From contig JAFGGA010000179.1 in assembly GCA_016930835.1 (NCBI GenBank), positions 1 to 35,380 on the forward strand: a stretch of 35,380 bases of DNA, read 5' to 3'. Positions 18,054 to 26,155 of this stretch are shown here, piece after piece. Position 1 is the first letter of the stretch, and every line of letters begins with the position of its first letter. Both the position numbers and the translations under genes were made by a program. The notes below the pieces were generated by a model. The model saw only the letters and a program-made list of their open reading frames with translations, was not told the origin of the DNA and made no database searches. The DNA comes from Deltaproteobacteria bacterium (GTDB taxonomy: Bacteria > Desulfobacterota > DSM-4660 > Desulfatiglandales > HGW-15).

Positions 18054-19040
18054 GTGGGTCACGTGTCGGAACAGGATTATTGTTTTGTTATAGCTGATAA
18101 TGAGAGCAATCAGCGTATAGATTCCTTTCTGGCCCTTCAGATCAATGACCTGACGCGGTCTAGAATTCAGGAACTCATTAGAGATGGGTTTGTAAAGGTT
18201 AATGGTCATTCTCCAAAGATAAGTTATCGAATAAAACCAAATGATTCCATTTCACTGAGCGTTCCACCAGTTATTCCGTATCATTTAGAACCGGAGCCCA
18301 TCATATTCTCCATTATTTATGAAGATGACTCCCTGATAGTGCTTAACAAACCTCCCGGACTTGTGGTTCATCCCGCGCCGGGGCATTCAAAAGGGACACT
18401 AGTGCATGGACTTCTTCAAATCTGCGGGGATTTGTCTGGAATTGGGGGTGTCCTTAGGCCTGGTATTGTCCATCGTATTGACAAAGATACGTCTGGGGTT
18501 TTAGTAGTCGCAAAAAACGATCTTTCGCACAACTTCTTGGCCAGTCAATTTAAGGAGGGTTCAATAACAAAAAGGTATCTGGCCCTTGTTCATGGAATTG
18601 TAACCACAAAAAAGGGCAAAATGGATCTCCCGATAGCCCGTCACCCAAATCGAAGAAAGGAAATGACGGTATCATTGTCGAATGGTAAATCCGCATTAAC
18701 CTATTGGGAAAAAATAGAAGAGTTCGCGGATTGTTTTTCCTTAATATCTGTTAGACCAAAAACAGGAAGAACACACCAAATCAGGGTTCATTTTTCACAT
18801 ATGGGTCACCCCATCGCCGGTGATCCCGTATATGGATTCAAGCAGCGTTGGTGGAAAAGATATCCATCTCTTTTTTTAGATATTGCTCCTTCGATTAAAA
18901 GACAAATGCTCCATGCAGAGTATATCGGATTCGTCCATCCCAAAACAAAAAGGTATTGTGAATTTCATGCCCCCATAGCGGAGGATATGGCTCATGTCAT
19001 AGAAAAATTACGGTCGGTTAATCTGAAGACAAAGGCATGA
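18054..19040 (+). CDS. rluD: RluD-type ribosomal large-subunit pseudouridine synthase
   Basis: This 328-aa RsuA/RluA-family enzyme converts uridines in 23S rRNA to pseudouridine. An S4 RNA-binding domain comes first (about 18-75, QRIDSFLALQI...LIRDGFVKVNG). The catalytic domain follows, with the signature HRIDKDTSGVLVVAK, whose Asp143 is the catalytic residue, and RPKTGRTHQIRVHFSHMGHPI. The two-domain layout fits RluD or RluC, and the RluD assignment is by similarity only. The start is a GTG with no clear ribosome site. A second GTG three codons downstream is an equally good candidate. It is followed by the long leader of rho. Confidence 0.9.
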   Translation: MGHVSEQDYCFVIADNESNQRIDSFLALQINDLTRSRIQELIRDGFVKVNGHSPKISYRIKPNDSISLSVPPVIPYHLEPEPIIFSIIYEDDSLIVLNKPPGLVVHPAPGHSKGTLVHGLLQICGDLSGIGGVLRPGIVHRIDKDTSGVLVVAKNDLSHNFLASQFKEGSITKRYLALVHGIVTTKKGKMDLPIARHPNRRKEMTVSLSNGKSALTYWEKIEEFADCFSLISVRPKTGRTHQIRVHFSHMGHPIAGDPVYGFKQRWWKRYPSLFLDIAPSIKRQMLHAEYIGFVHPKTKRYCEFHAPIAEDMAHVIEKLRSVNLKTKA

Positions 19041-19073
19041 ATAGCAGGGCATGCGAGTGAATGATAAAATGAC

Positions 19074-19104
19074 TTGACATCTAAAGCAATGAGATGTATA
19101 TAAT
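19074..19104 (+). promoter_or_regulatory. sigma70-type promoter driving the rho leader
   Basis: A perfect TTGACA (19074-19079) is followed by TATATAAT. The -10 is either TATATA with a 17-base spacer (19097-19102) or TATAAT with 19 (19099-19104). Transcription would begin near 19110, about 465 bases before the rho start codon. Confidence 0.65.
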
Positions 19105-19135
19105 AATATTAATGATAAAATTCCTACCTTTCGGA

Positions 19136-19331
19136 GGATTCGGTATAAACCGGATATCATACAAACTTCACGGGTAATCTACAGCACAACCTAAACTAAC
19201 TCACAGAAATGGATTTCTTACTATCATCAGAAAATCTCCCTCGGGAGTGCATCTGTTTATTCGATTGAATTGAGATCCAGTGCAATATATAGATCTGCCG
19301 GGCCGTTCCCTTTACAGGCTACCCGAATACC
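19136..19331 (+). ncRNA. candidate structured RNA (rod-like, 6S-like size) in the rho leader
   Basis: Complementary segments are nested in the correct order around one axis. GGATTCGG (19136-19143) faces CCGAATACC (19323-19331). ACGG (19170-19173) faces CCGT (19303-19306). TCTA..GCAC (19178-19187) faces GTGC..TAGA (19280-19293). GGATTTC (19211-19217) faces GAGATCC (19272-19278). CAGA (19228-19231) faces TCTG (19252-19255), and CTCC-CTCG-GGAG (19236-19247) forms the tip. The result is one irregular hairpin of about 196 bases with internal loops, directly downstream of a strong promoter. Its size and rod shape recall 6S RNA, but I recognise no conserved 6S sequence. It could instead be a rho autoregulatory leader or chance pairing. 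No clear terminator follows. Confidence 0.3.
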
Positions 19332-19576
19332 AAAAATTTTTAAGTCTTGGCGCATGCCATATGGATTTAATGAGTTTAATCATGCCTTTCACTGTAATTT
19401 GAATAATCAAAAACGGTATTATCATATTTTTATATGTAATTTATTATCATTATTAAACTTATTATCGTCTAACAAAGGATATATAGGGAAGAGCCACCTT
19501 AAAGAGTGATAAAAAGAATTATGGCATTGAATCCTGAGGGCAATTAATGAAGAAATAATTAAACGGAGCATTCATC

Positions 19577-20824
19577 ATGAACCTAGTTGAACTTAAGAAA
19601 ATGAAAATCAGCGAACTAACGAGGATGGCGAAAGACTTCAATATTGAAGGCGCAACAGGTATGCCAAAACAAGACCTAATATTTTCGCTGCTTCAAGCCC
19701 ACTCTGAACAGAATGGACTCATATATGGCGAAGGGGTCCTTGAGACTTTACCCGATGGGTTTGGTTTTTTGAGGGCCCCGGATGCCAATTATCTGCCCGG
19801 GCCAGATGATATCTATATATCCCCGTCACAAATAAGACGTTTCAATCTGAGAACGGGGGATACGGTTTCCGGACGAATACGTCCCCCGAAAGATACGGAG
19901 AGATATTTTGCGCTCCTAAAGGTGGAACAGGTTAACCATGAAGATCCCGAAATCGCTCGCGAAAAAATTCTTTTCGATAACCTTACACCATTATATCCAA
20001 ACCAAAGAATCACCTTGGAAAATGCGTCTGATAATTATTCAACACGTATCATGGACCTGTTGACACCCATTGGAAAAGGGCAGCGAGGATTGATCGTGGC
20101 CCCTCCTCGAACAGGGAAAACCATGCTTCTCCAAAACATCGCAAATAGTGTTACCGCGAATGATAAAAGCATCCATAAAATAGTACTGCTTATTGATGAA
20201 AGACCGGAAGAAGTAACGGATATGCAACGTTCGGTTGACGCCGAAGTGATCAGTTCTACATTTGATGAGCCTCAGCAAAGACATGTTCAAGTAGCTGAGA
20301 TGGTGATTGAAAAGGCCAAAAGGCTTGTCGAACATAAGCGCGACGTACTAATCTTGTTGGATAGCATCACGCGCTTGGCAAGGGCCTATAATGCGACGGT
20401 TCCCCCCAGCGGAAAAATCCTTTCCGGCGGGCTTGATTCGAATGCATTGCACAAGCCCAAACGGTTTTTTGGGGCTGCTCGAAACATTGAAGAAGGAGGA
20501 AGCCTTACTATCATTGCAACGGCCCTTATAGATACCGGCAGTAGAATGGATGAGGTCATATTCGAAGAATTCAAGGGAACGGGCAATATGGAGATTCACC
20601 TGGATAGGAAATTGACGGATCGGAGGGTCTTCCCGTCCATCGATATCAATCGTTCCGGGACCAGAAAAGAGGAACTTCTTATCAATGAAGCGGATCTTAA
20701 TCGTATCTGGATACTTCGAAAATTACTGGCTCCATTAACCCCGGTGGACAGCATGGAATTTTTACTGGACAAAATCAAAGGGACAAAGGATAATGTGTCC
20801 TTTTTAGATTCAATGAGCCAATAA
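19577..20824 (+). CDS. rho: transcription termination factor Rho
   Basis: This hexameric RNA helicase terminates transcription. The 415-aa protein has the N-terminal helical Rho_N segment ([20 protein letters not shown]), the cold-shock-like RNA-binding domain (about 48-120, [14 protein letters not shown] and [16 protein letters not shown]) and the RecA-like motor. The motor shows Walker A APPRTGKT (Lys181), Walker [17 protein letters not shown] and the Q- and R-loop regions. No large insertion is present. The ribosome site is GGAG nine bases before the ATG. rpmE follows after 12 bases, so the two are co-transcribed. The unusually long leader suggests autogenous control, which is known for rho in E. 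coli. Confidence 0.97.
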   Translation: MNLVELKKMKISELTRMAKDFNIEGATGMPKQDLIFSLLQAHSEQNGLIYGEGVLETLPDGFGFLRAPDANYLPGPDDIYISPSQIRRFNLRTGDTVSGRIRPPKDTERYFALLKVEQVNHEDPEIAREKILFDNLTPLYPNQRITLENASDNYSTRIMDLLTPIGKGQRGLIVAPPRTGKTMLLQNIANSVTANDKSIHKIVLLIDERPEEVTDMQRSVDAEVISSTFDEPQQRHVQVAEMVIEKAKRLVEHKRDVLILLDSITRLARAYNATVPPSGKILSGGLDSNALHKPKRFFGAARNIEEGGSLTIIATALIDTGSRMDEVIFEEFKGTGNMEIHLDRKLTDRRVFPSIDINRSGTRKEELLINEADLNRIWILRKLLAPLTPVDSMEFLLDKIKGTKDNVSFLDSMSQ

Positions 20825-20836
20825 GGAGATATCAAA

Positions 20837-21055
20837 ATGAAAAAAGACATTCACCCGGAATACCACAAGACACTCGTCCATTGTGCATGTGGTAATGAAT
20901 TTGAGACAGGATCGACTAAAAAAGAGATCAAGGTGGAAATCTGTTCCATGTGCCATCCTTTTTTTACCGGCAAACAAAAATTGATCGATACGGCCGGCCG
21001 TGTAGAACGTTTCAAAAGCAAGTATGCCAAATTCAACAAAAATAAGGCGTTATAG
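20837..21055 (+). CDS. rpmE: 50S ribosomal protein L31, zinc-binding form
   Basis: This 72-aa ribosomal protein keeps the four zinc ligands of the C+ form: Cys16 and Cys18 (CAC) and Cys36 and Cys39 (CSMC). The motifs [22 protein letters not shown] and [12 protein letters not shown] are diagnostic. An AAGGAGA ribosome site lies just after the rho stop. The gene is co-transcribed with rho, a common arrangement. Confidence 0.97.
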   Translation: MKKDIHPEYHKTLVHCACGNEFETGSTKKEIKVEICSMCHPFFTGKQKLIDTAGRVERFKSKYAKFNKNKAL

Positions 21056-21343
21056 ATTTTATTAGGTTAAAAGTCCCCTGTAAAACGCGGTTGATTGAGC
21101 GGCCTGCACCAAGAAATCTTGTCAATTCTTAAAAGTTATCTTTGAGCCATTCACCGCGTCGTTTTTTAGCGGAAATCGTTTTAGGTTATTTAACCACACC
21201 GAAAGAATGCTATCCTCCTGCTTTTTCCCTAGGCATTTTTGAGTATATGACCAAACTTAATGGCTGTTTAACCGTTGATATCGTGCTTTTGAAACAGCCG
21301 GTATATCATTAGTAACGCGTTATATATTTTATAAGATCATTCT
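21056..21343. other. 288-base gap between rpmE and prfA
   Basis: No promoter or terminator is obvious. A 56-codon open frame (21142-21312, + strand, TTG start, ending TAG) runs through most of the gap. Its product contains stretches such as FLAEIVLGYLTTPKECYPP. It has no ribosome site and no family that I recognise, so it may be chance or the remnant of a gene. Confidence 0.4.
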
Positions 21344-22408
21344 ATGTTTGCCAAAATTAAAGAAATTGAATCTCATTTTAACAAGCTTGAGGATGATATG
21401 TCTCAACCGGGGATATATCAAAATCAAAAAATATTCCAAAAGTATTCAAAGGAACACAGCCTTTTGTCGCCAATCATCCAGGCTTACAGGAGTTATCAAT
21501 CTGTGGAGATGGAGATTGAAAACAATCGATCGATGTTGGATGATCCGGATCCGGAAATGCGAAGACTTGTGCGAGATGAGATTGCTCAACTTAAATCAAA
21601 ACTTTCCGAAATCGAAATGGAGTTAAGAATACGTCTTCTACCCCAGGACCCTAATGATGGGAAAAACATACTACTTGAAATAAGGGCCGGCACAGGAGGG
21701 GAAGAAGCCGCCTTGTTTGCAGCGGATCTTTTCAGAATGTATGTAAAATATGCCGAAATACGGGGATGGAATGTGGAAATTCTCAGCCAACATATAACTG
21801 GCATAGGAGGTTTTAAGGAGATCATTATCCTTGTTGAAGGTTGCGATGTTTACAGCCGGCTGAAACACGAGAGCGGAGTTCACCGTGTACAAAGGGTTCC
21901 GGAGACTGAAGCACAAGGCCGTATCCATACATCAGCCGTTACGGTGGCCGTTCTTCCGGAGGCAGAAGAAGTAGATGTCGAGATCAATCCCGAAGATTTA
22001 CGTATTGACACTTTTCGTTCATCGGGTTGCGGCGGACAGCATATCAATGTTACGGATTCCGCGGTTCGCATAACACATATACCAACCGGGTTAGTGGTTA
22101 GCTGCCAGGATGAAAAATCACAACACAAAAATAAAGCTAAGGCTATGAAGGTTCTTCGTTCGAGGTTGCTGGATAAACAACAGCAAGAACAACAATCCAA
22201 GATCTCGGAAGAACGTCGGCAAATGGTTGGTTCTGGTGATAGAAGCCAGAGGATCAGGACATATAACTTCCCTCAAGGGCGTGTTTCCGACCACCGGATC
22301 GGCTTAACCCTCTACAAACTGGAGGCTATCCTGGAAGGGCAATTGGACTTGATCCTGGATCCCCTTATCACCCATTTTCAAGCTGAGGCATTAAAAGGAC
22401 AAAAGTGA
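21344..22408 (+). CDS. prfA: peptide chain release factor 1
   Basis: RF1 recognises UAA and UAG stop codons and triggers peptide release. The 354-aa protein has the N-terminal helical domain, then the codon-recognition region [18 protein letters not shown]. Its PxT element (PET) marks RF1, whereas RF2 has SPF. The GGQ loop is SGCGGQHIN, with GGQ at 230-232. The residue before it is Cys where most RF1 proteins have Ala, a tolerated variation. [17 protein letters not shown] and [13 protein letters not shown] complete the family pattern. The ribosome site is poor, and the ATG gives the normal length. The stop overlaps the prmC start codon by four bases, so translation of the pair is coupled. Confidence 0.97.
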   Translation: MFAKIKEIESHFNKLEDDMSQPGIYQNQKIFQKYSKEHSLLSPIIQAYRSYQSVEMEIENNRSMLDDPDPEMRRLVRDEIAQLKSKLSEIEMELRIRLLPQDPNDGKNILLEIRAGTGGEEAALFAADLFRMYVKYAEIRGWNVEILSQHITGIGGFKEIIILVEGCDVYSRLKHESGVHRVQRVPETEAQGRIHTSAVTVAVLPEAEEVDVEINPEDLRIDTFRSSGCGGQHINVTDSAVRITHIPTGLVVSCQDEKSQHKNKAKAMKVLRSRLLDKQQQEQQSKISEERRQMVGSGDRSQRIRTYNFPQGRVSDHRIGLTLYKLEAILEGQLDLILDPLITHFQAEALKGQK

Positions 22409-23301
22409 ACCTCAAAAAATGGACGATAAAACGGCTTTTAGAGGTCACGACCGATTTCTTAAAAAACAAAAACATAGATAATCCCCGTTTGAGTGCCGAT
22501 CTTCTTCTGGCCCATCAGTTAAAAGTGAGCAGGATTAAGCTCTATTTAGATTTTGATCAACCTCTTAGCGAAAAGGATCTAAGTGGTTATAGAGAACTGG
22601 TCAAGAGAAGAATCAACAGAGAACCTATTCAATATATCATTGGGATCCAAGAATTTTGGTCCATGGAATTCAAGGTTTCTCCCCAAGTCCTCATCCCTAG
22701 ACCTGAAAGTGAAATATTAGTAGAACAAGTTGCCTCTTTAATTAAAAACAAAAAAATACCTCATTGTGAACAACCTAAGATTTTGGATCTTGGCACGGGA
22801 AGTGGTGCCCTTGCCGTATCTTTTGCCAAGGAGTTTGAAAATGCATTGATCTGGGCCAGTGACATTTCCCGAGATGCCCTCGAAATAGCCAGGTTAAATG
22901 CCCAAAAAAACCATGTTGACAAAAATATTTCTTTTGTTCAAGGGGATCTTTGGGCACCCTTTAAAGATAAATTATTGCCCTTTGATATTATCGTTTCCAA
23001 TCCTCCTTATATCGCATCGGAGGATTTTCAAACCCTTGAACCTGAGGTGAGGGATCATGAACCCAGACTCGCTCTTGATGGTTTTCAAGGGGGAATGCAC
23101 TATATTACCAGGATTATATCAGATGCTGAAAATCATTTAAGCCCGGAAGGTTGGTTATTATTGGAGATGGCACCCAGCCAAATATCAAAGGCTCAGGCTC
23201 ATCTAGAAAACATAAACGGTTTTGTAGAAGTAAACCGAATTGAAGATTATAATCATTCTGATCGGGTGTTAATGGCCAAGAAAAAAAGCGCAGTGACTTG
23301 A
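22405..23301 (+). CDS. prmC: release factor glutamine methyltransferase
   Basis: This SAM-dependent enzyme methylates the Gln of the GGQ motif of release factors, the product of the gene just upstream. The 298-aa protein has the N-terminal helical substrate domain ([18 protein letters not shown]), the linker [10 protein letters not shown]-like segment (RREPIQYI here reads [10 protein letters not shown]), the SAM-binding motif [16 protein letters not shown] and the catalytic NPPY at 199-202 (VSNPPYIA). The GTG start overlaps the prfA stop as GTGA. An AAGGA ribosome site lies within prfA. It is the last gene of the rho-rpmE-prfA-prmC run and ends convergent with the PilZ-like gene. Confidence 0.96.
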   Translation: MNLKKWTIKRLLEVTTDFLKNKNIDNPRLSADLLLAHQLKVSRIKLYLDFDQPLSEKDLSGYRELVKRRINREPIQYIIGIQEFWSMEFKVSPQVLIPRPESEILVEQVASLIKNKKIPHCEQPKILDLGTGSGALAVSFAKEFENALIWASDISRDALEIARLNAQKNHVDKNISFVQGDLWAPFKDKLLPFDIIVSNPPYIASEDFQTLEPEVRDHEPRLALDGFQGGMHYITRIISDAENHLSPEGWLLLEMAPSQISKAQAHLENINGFVEVNRIEDYNHSDRVLMAKKKSAVT

Positions 23302-23345
23302 AAAACATCGTGTCGATATGAAATTGACGTCGAACTCTTTTATCT

Positions 23346-23675
23346 TTAATCGGATAATATCTCCAATCCCACCAAATAATGCCCCCTTAAACGCCCCTGA
23401 TCATTTTTCGTTATTTGCCGAATTGCCGTTTTTACATTCTCGTAGGGATACATGGATTGGGAGGAATAGTAATTCATGTTAAATATATCTCCGACTTTTA
23501 TAAGCGGTAAAATCCCGGAATCCTCTTTGACCAAAACATCCATTGTTTTTGCCCTGTTTTCCCAAATTTTGAATTGATAAGGCAAATCAAGTTTTGCCAA
23601 CGACATTTCTACACTATAAAACTGGCCCCAAATTTTTTCCCATCCCGGTTCCTTTTCCGATAATTCGCTGGTCAT
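23346..23675 (-). CDS. small PilZ-like domain protein
   Basis: This 109-aa cytoplasmic protein has a second half that follows the beta-barrel pattern of PilZ domains: LIKVGDIFNMNYY, then YENVKTAIRQITKNDQGRLRGHYLVGLEIL, where PilZ proteins typically show kGD.l.l.f ... v.a.V..i ... GryrvGleF. PilZ domains bind cyclic di-GMP through an upstream RxxxR motif and a [D/N]xSxxG motif. Neither is visible here, so ligand binding is doubtful. The start has an AGGGAAG stretch a few bases upstream. A weak promoter-like pair (TTGATT and TAATAT, 18-base spacing) lies upstream on the same strand. The assignment rests on pattern only. Confidence 0.6.
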   Translation of the reverse strand: MTSELSEKEPGWEKIWGQFYSVEMSLAKLDLPYQFKIWENRAKTMDVLVKEDSGILPLIKVGDIFNMNYYSSQSMYPYENVKTAIRQITKNDQGRLRGHYLVGLEILSD

Positions 23676-24281
23676 GGCACTTCCCTTTCCTGGCTTCTAG
23701 ATGATCGTGGTATATTAACTAATCTGGTTTAAAATAATCAAGTTGGGTTCAGCATCTGCAAATCGGTATCAAGGTTTTTATCTTTACACCAATCCATTCG
23801 AATATATAATCCCGCAAGTGTCATATTAGCGTAATCAGTAAAAGAAAATGAACTATACATAGTTAAAAGATCATGGTAGAACCATTCGACATATGCCAAG
23901 GCGAATCATGGCTTTTTTAGTGTACTTTTTATTAATTGAATGCAATATTGCATATATTGAAAAATTTGTCAAACGTTTTATATATGAAAACAATATGTTA
24001 AGCTTATGCATGTCGTATGCCCCATCATTATAAATACAATATATTGTGTCTCTAATATTCTACTGACAAAGGTTGAGGGAATCTTTAAGGAAGTCGAAAT
24101 GGAAACAAATAACATAAAGCCAAACACAGGTGTTCCCAAGATGAGATCCAGATAATCTCAAATGGATTCAGGAGACGTAAACGATGAATTGAATAAACTT
24201 TTTTATGAGGTGATTTTGGTAGGCTTCGGTTTTAAAATCAGCAACATGGGTCCATAATAAAAATGGGAACCGCATATTATC
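23676..24281. other. 606-base palindrome-rich gap, possibly holding gene remnants
   Basis: The gap holds two perfect palindromes: ATGCAATATTGCAT (23940-23953) and ACAATATATTGT (24036-24047). On the - strand a 55-codon open stretch (23738-23905) has a protein-like composition (for example AYVEWFYHDLLTMYSSF) but no ribosome site and only a TTG near its 5' end. On the + strand an 18-codon frame with a good AAGGAAG ribosome site (24099-24155) ends in TAA. It continues in the same frame two codons later as a 31-codon frame (24162-24257). These may be decayed genes, and none is called as functional. Confidence 0.4.
23940..23953. repeat. 14-base perfect palindrome
   Basis: ATGCAATATTGCAT equals its own reverse complement. 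It lies about 265 bases upstream of the PilZ-like gene in an AT-rich gap. It could be an operator for a dimeric regulator or could be chance. Confidence 0.4.
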
Positions 24282-25349
24282 TCAATTCATGCTTTCTCTA
24301 AGTTTCTCAACTGTCTCAATGGTTTCATGAATAACATCCGTCAGCATATTTTCATCGAGTTTTAATGATTCCAGCACCTTTGCTTCAATTCGATATTGCA
24401 TCCCATCAAGACCTGTGCCGATACCGCTCATCAAAGCGAGGGAATCGGCAATATGAACAATGTATGTCAATATATCTCCATGTGAACGTAAAGGGTGATG
24501 ATGATATCTGATGGCTGTAATCAGAGAGTTTGGAATCTTCCAAGTCTTGCAGACTTCGGCCGCTATCTCACCGTGGTCAAATCCCAAGATCTCTTTCTCA
24601 GCATTCAAAAAGGTCTGTTCCCCATTTGAAATATATTCATTAAACAAAGACGTTCTCTCACCGATATAGTTATCTAGCACAAGTTTTCCAGCGTCATGAA
24701 TAAGCCCAGCTGAAAAAGCATCATTCTCCATCTCTGGCAATTTTTTCGATGCGATAGCCCTTGAACCAAAGGCCACGATCAAGGAATGGCTCCAAAGATC
24801 TCCGGCTTCCATTTGATAACCCGTTAATGTCTTTCCCAATAACCTGGAAGAACCCGCCATGGAGACAAGTTCACCCAGGGTTTTATAGCCTAACAAAACA
24901 GATGCATGTTGAACAGATGAGACCTTTCCGGCCAGTCCGTAATAGGCTGAATTTGAGAGCTTGAGAACCCTGGCGGCCATCGCTTGGTCCACCTCAAGGA
25001 TATCGGCGAGTTCTTTGAAATTCGATCTGGGATTGTTCATAACCTCACGGGCCTTAATCATCACCTGCGGCATTGGCGGCAGATCTGGAACCGACCGGAG
25101 TATCTTATTTTTCAAGGCTTCACCACTGAGCAGTTCTTGGGTAGAAGATTCATGTGGAGATTCTATTTTTTGTTTTTCACGAGAGATCTGAAAGGGCGAA
25201 GGAGGTGCTTGGGATTTGGATTTTGAGCGAAGATCTATCTCAATAATAGACGTACAAGCAGGGCACGGAAAGGATATTCTTTCGCCGAACTTCAATCGCT
25301 CATCGGGGATGTTATACACCTTTAAGCAGCCTGAACACGTTATTTTCAT
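24282..25349 (-). CDS. zinc-finger HDOD domain signalling protein
   Basis: This 355-aa cytoplasmic protein has an N-terminal MJ0042-type zinc ribbon with paired cysteines (Cys5/Cys8 in CSGC and Cys29/Cys32 in CPAC). A low-complexity linker (about 45-80) follows, then an HDOD domain (about 85-290: LPPMPQVMIKAREVMNNP, VLKLSNSAYYGLAG, HASVLLGYKTLGELV). HDOD proteins are HD-related output or scaffold domains in bacterial signalling. Unusually for the family, an HD dyad with the following Lys is visible (GLIHDAGKLVLDNY), so phosphohydrolase activity cannot be excluded. A GGAG ribosome site lies eight bases before the ATG. It is downstream of the CheD-like gene on the same strand after 113 bases and probably shares its promoter. 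Confidence 0.88.
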   Translation of the reverse strand: MKITCSGCLKVYNIPDERLKFGERISFPCPACTSIIEIDLRSKSKSQAPPSPFQISREKQKIESPHESSTQELLSGEALKNKILRSVPDLPPMPQVMIKAREVMNNPRSNFKELADILEVDQAMAARVLKLSNSAYYGLAGKVSSVQHASVLLGYKTLGELVSMAGSSRLLGKTLTGYQMEAGDLWSHSLIVAFGSRAIASKKLPEMENDAFSAGLIHDAGKLVLDNYIGERTSLFNEYISNGEQTFLNAEKEILGFDHGEIAAEVCKTWKIPNSLITAIRYHHHPLRSHGDILTYIVHIADSLALMSGIGTGLDGMQYRIEAKVLESLKLDENMLTDVIHETIETVEKLRESMN

Positions 25350-25462
25350 CGGTTTTCTCCATCATCTCTTGGGCGCGCAAAAACAGCATTATCCACGACA
25401 TGTCACAAATGGAAATTCGCTGATATCATGACCATCAATTGGTATCCATTAATGATCTTTTT

Positions 25463-25900
25463 TTATTGAATGGCAATCTCCCCAGTCTCAATATTCAGCG
25501 TTAATGACCGGATTTTTGATCCGCCGGTTTCATCGCGGTTGATATCCAATTTCGCTGCAGAAAGGGCATCTTTTACAGCATCAACCACCCTCACTCCCAT
25601 TCCGGATTCTGCGGACATTCCGGACATGACGGCGCCACCCACAATGGTTGCCGATAACGGTTGCTTTGCACCTTCCTTGTCCAACAGGTCGATTGCGTAA
25701 GGGATAGCGGTATTTGCATATTTTGCTGGATTGTCCGGTAAGGGTGTAGAGGCTTGAGCAGCAAGGATATGTAAACCGACAGCTATTTTTCTTGTGGGAT
25801 TGTATAGAATAACACCCACTCCCACCCCGACACAGTTTATCTTTAACTGCCCGGATTTGGCAACGGCACACTGCATAATTTTAACGGATGTAAACGACAT
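25463..25900 (-). CDS. CheD-like protein lacking the catalytic cysteine
   Basis: This 145-aa protein has the CheD fold signature: GVGVILYNP (GSCVAVCLYDP in CheD), the His-containing GLHIL, KYANTAIPYAIDLLDKEGA, IVGGAVM (GGA.M) and MGVRVVDAVKDAL, followed by ETGGSKIRSLTL near the end. CheD deamidates glutamines in chemoreceptors and binds CheC. The catalytic triad of T. maritima CheD is Cys27, His44 and Thr21. At the aligned positions this protein has Gly27, His44 and Ile21, so it is probably not a deamidase and may act as a binding module. No chemotaxis genes are nearby. The start is supported by a promoter at 25940-25969, although its ribosome site is weak. A second Met at residue 9 is possible. 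Confidence 0.8.
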   Translation of the reverse strand: MSFTSVKIMQCAVAKSGQLKINCVGVGVGVILYNPTRKIAVGLHILAAQASTPLPDNPAKYANTAIPYAIDLLDKEGAKQPLSATIVGGAVMSGMSAESGMGVRVVDAVKDALSAAKLDINRDETGGSKIRSLTLNIETGEIAIQ

Positions 25901-25939
25901 GAAATGATTGCGGCTCCCGGAGGTAACAAAAACTCTCTA

Positions 25940-25969
25940 AGTATATCATAACAATAAAATTTTTGTCAA
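25940..25969 (-). promoter_or_regulatory. promoter of the CheD-like gene
   Basis: On the - strand, TTGACA (25969-25964) and TATACT (25945-25940) are separated by 18 bases. Transcription would start about 33 bases before the ATG at 25900. It is back-to-back with the rhodanese promoter. Confidence 0.55.
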
Positions 25970-26014
25970 AATCGGATTATAAACCCACCGGCGAATAGGG
26001 GGTAATGTTTTCCG

Positions 26015-26042
26015 TTGACAAATTCCATGATGTTTGTTTAAT
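26015..26042 (+). promoter_or_regulatory. promoter of the exported rhodanese gene
   Basis: TTGACA (26015-26020), a 16-base spacer and TTTAAT (26037-26042, five of six matches) precede the rhodanese start by about 113 bases. Confidence 0.5.
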
Positions 26043-26063
26043 AACCTTATACGGGCTTTTTCC

Positions 26064-26073
26064 CGTCCGGACG
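26064..26073. promoter_or_regulatory. palindrome CGTCCGGACG just after the rhodanese promoter
   Basis: This ten-base perfect palindrome overlaps a small hairpin (ACGGG-CTTTTT-CCCGT) and lies about 22 bases after the -10 box. That is a position where a repressor could act. It could also be chance. Confidence 0.3.
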
Positions 26074-26155
26074 AGATAATACATCAAGGGAAAAATTCTT
26101 GAACATCGAAGAGCCTTCTCCTTCTAGTAACTTTTTCAAGACAAGGATAAAAATC

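Larger units (their letters stand above)
19041..19576. other. 536-base rho upstream region
   Basis: This region contains a strong promoter (19074-19104) and a nested set of complementary segments (19136-19331). A further 245 bases of very AT-rich sequence lead to rho. A 79-codon open frame starting TTG at 19270 crosses the 3' half of the paired region, has no ribosome site and an unconvincing composition, and is not called. Confidence 0.6.

Noticed and set aside
19270-19509. 79-codon open frame in the rho leader as a leader peptide
   Set aside because: It has a TTG start without a ribosome site and crosses the paired RNA segments. Its composition is not protein-like in the second half. A rho leader peptide exists in E. 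coli, but similarity here is limited to the first three residues.
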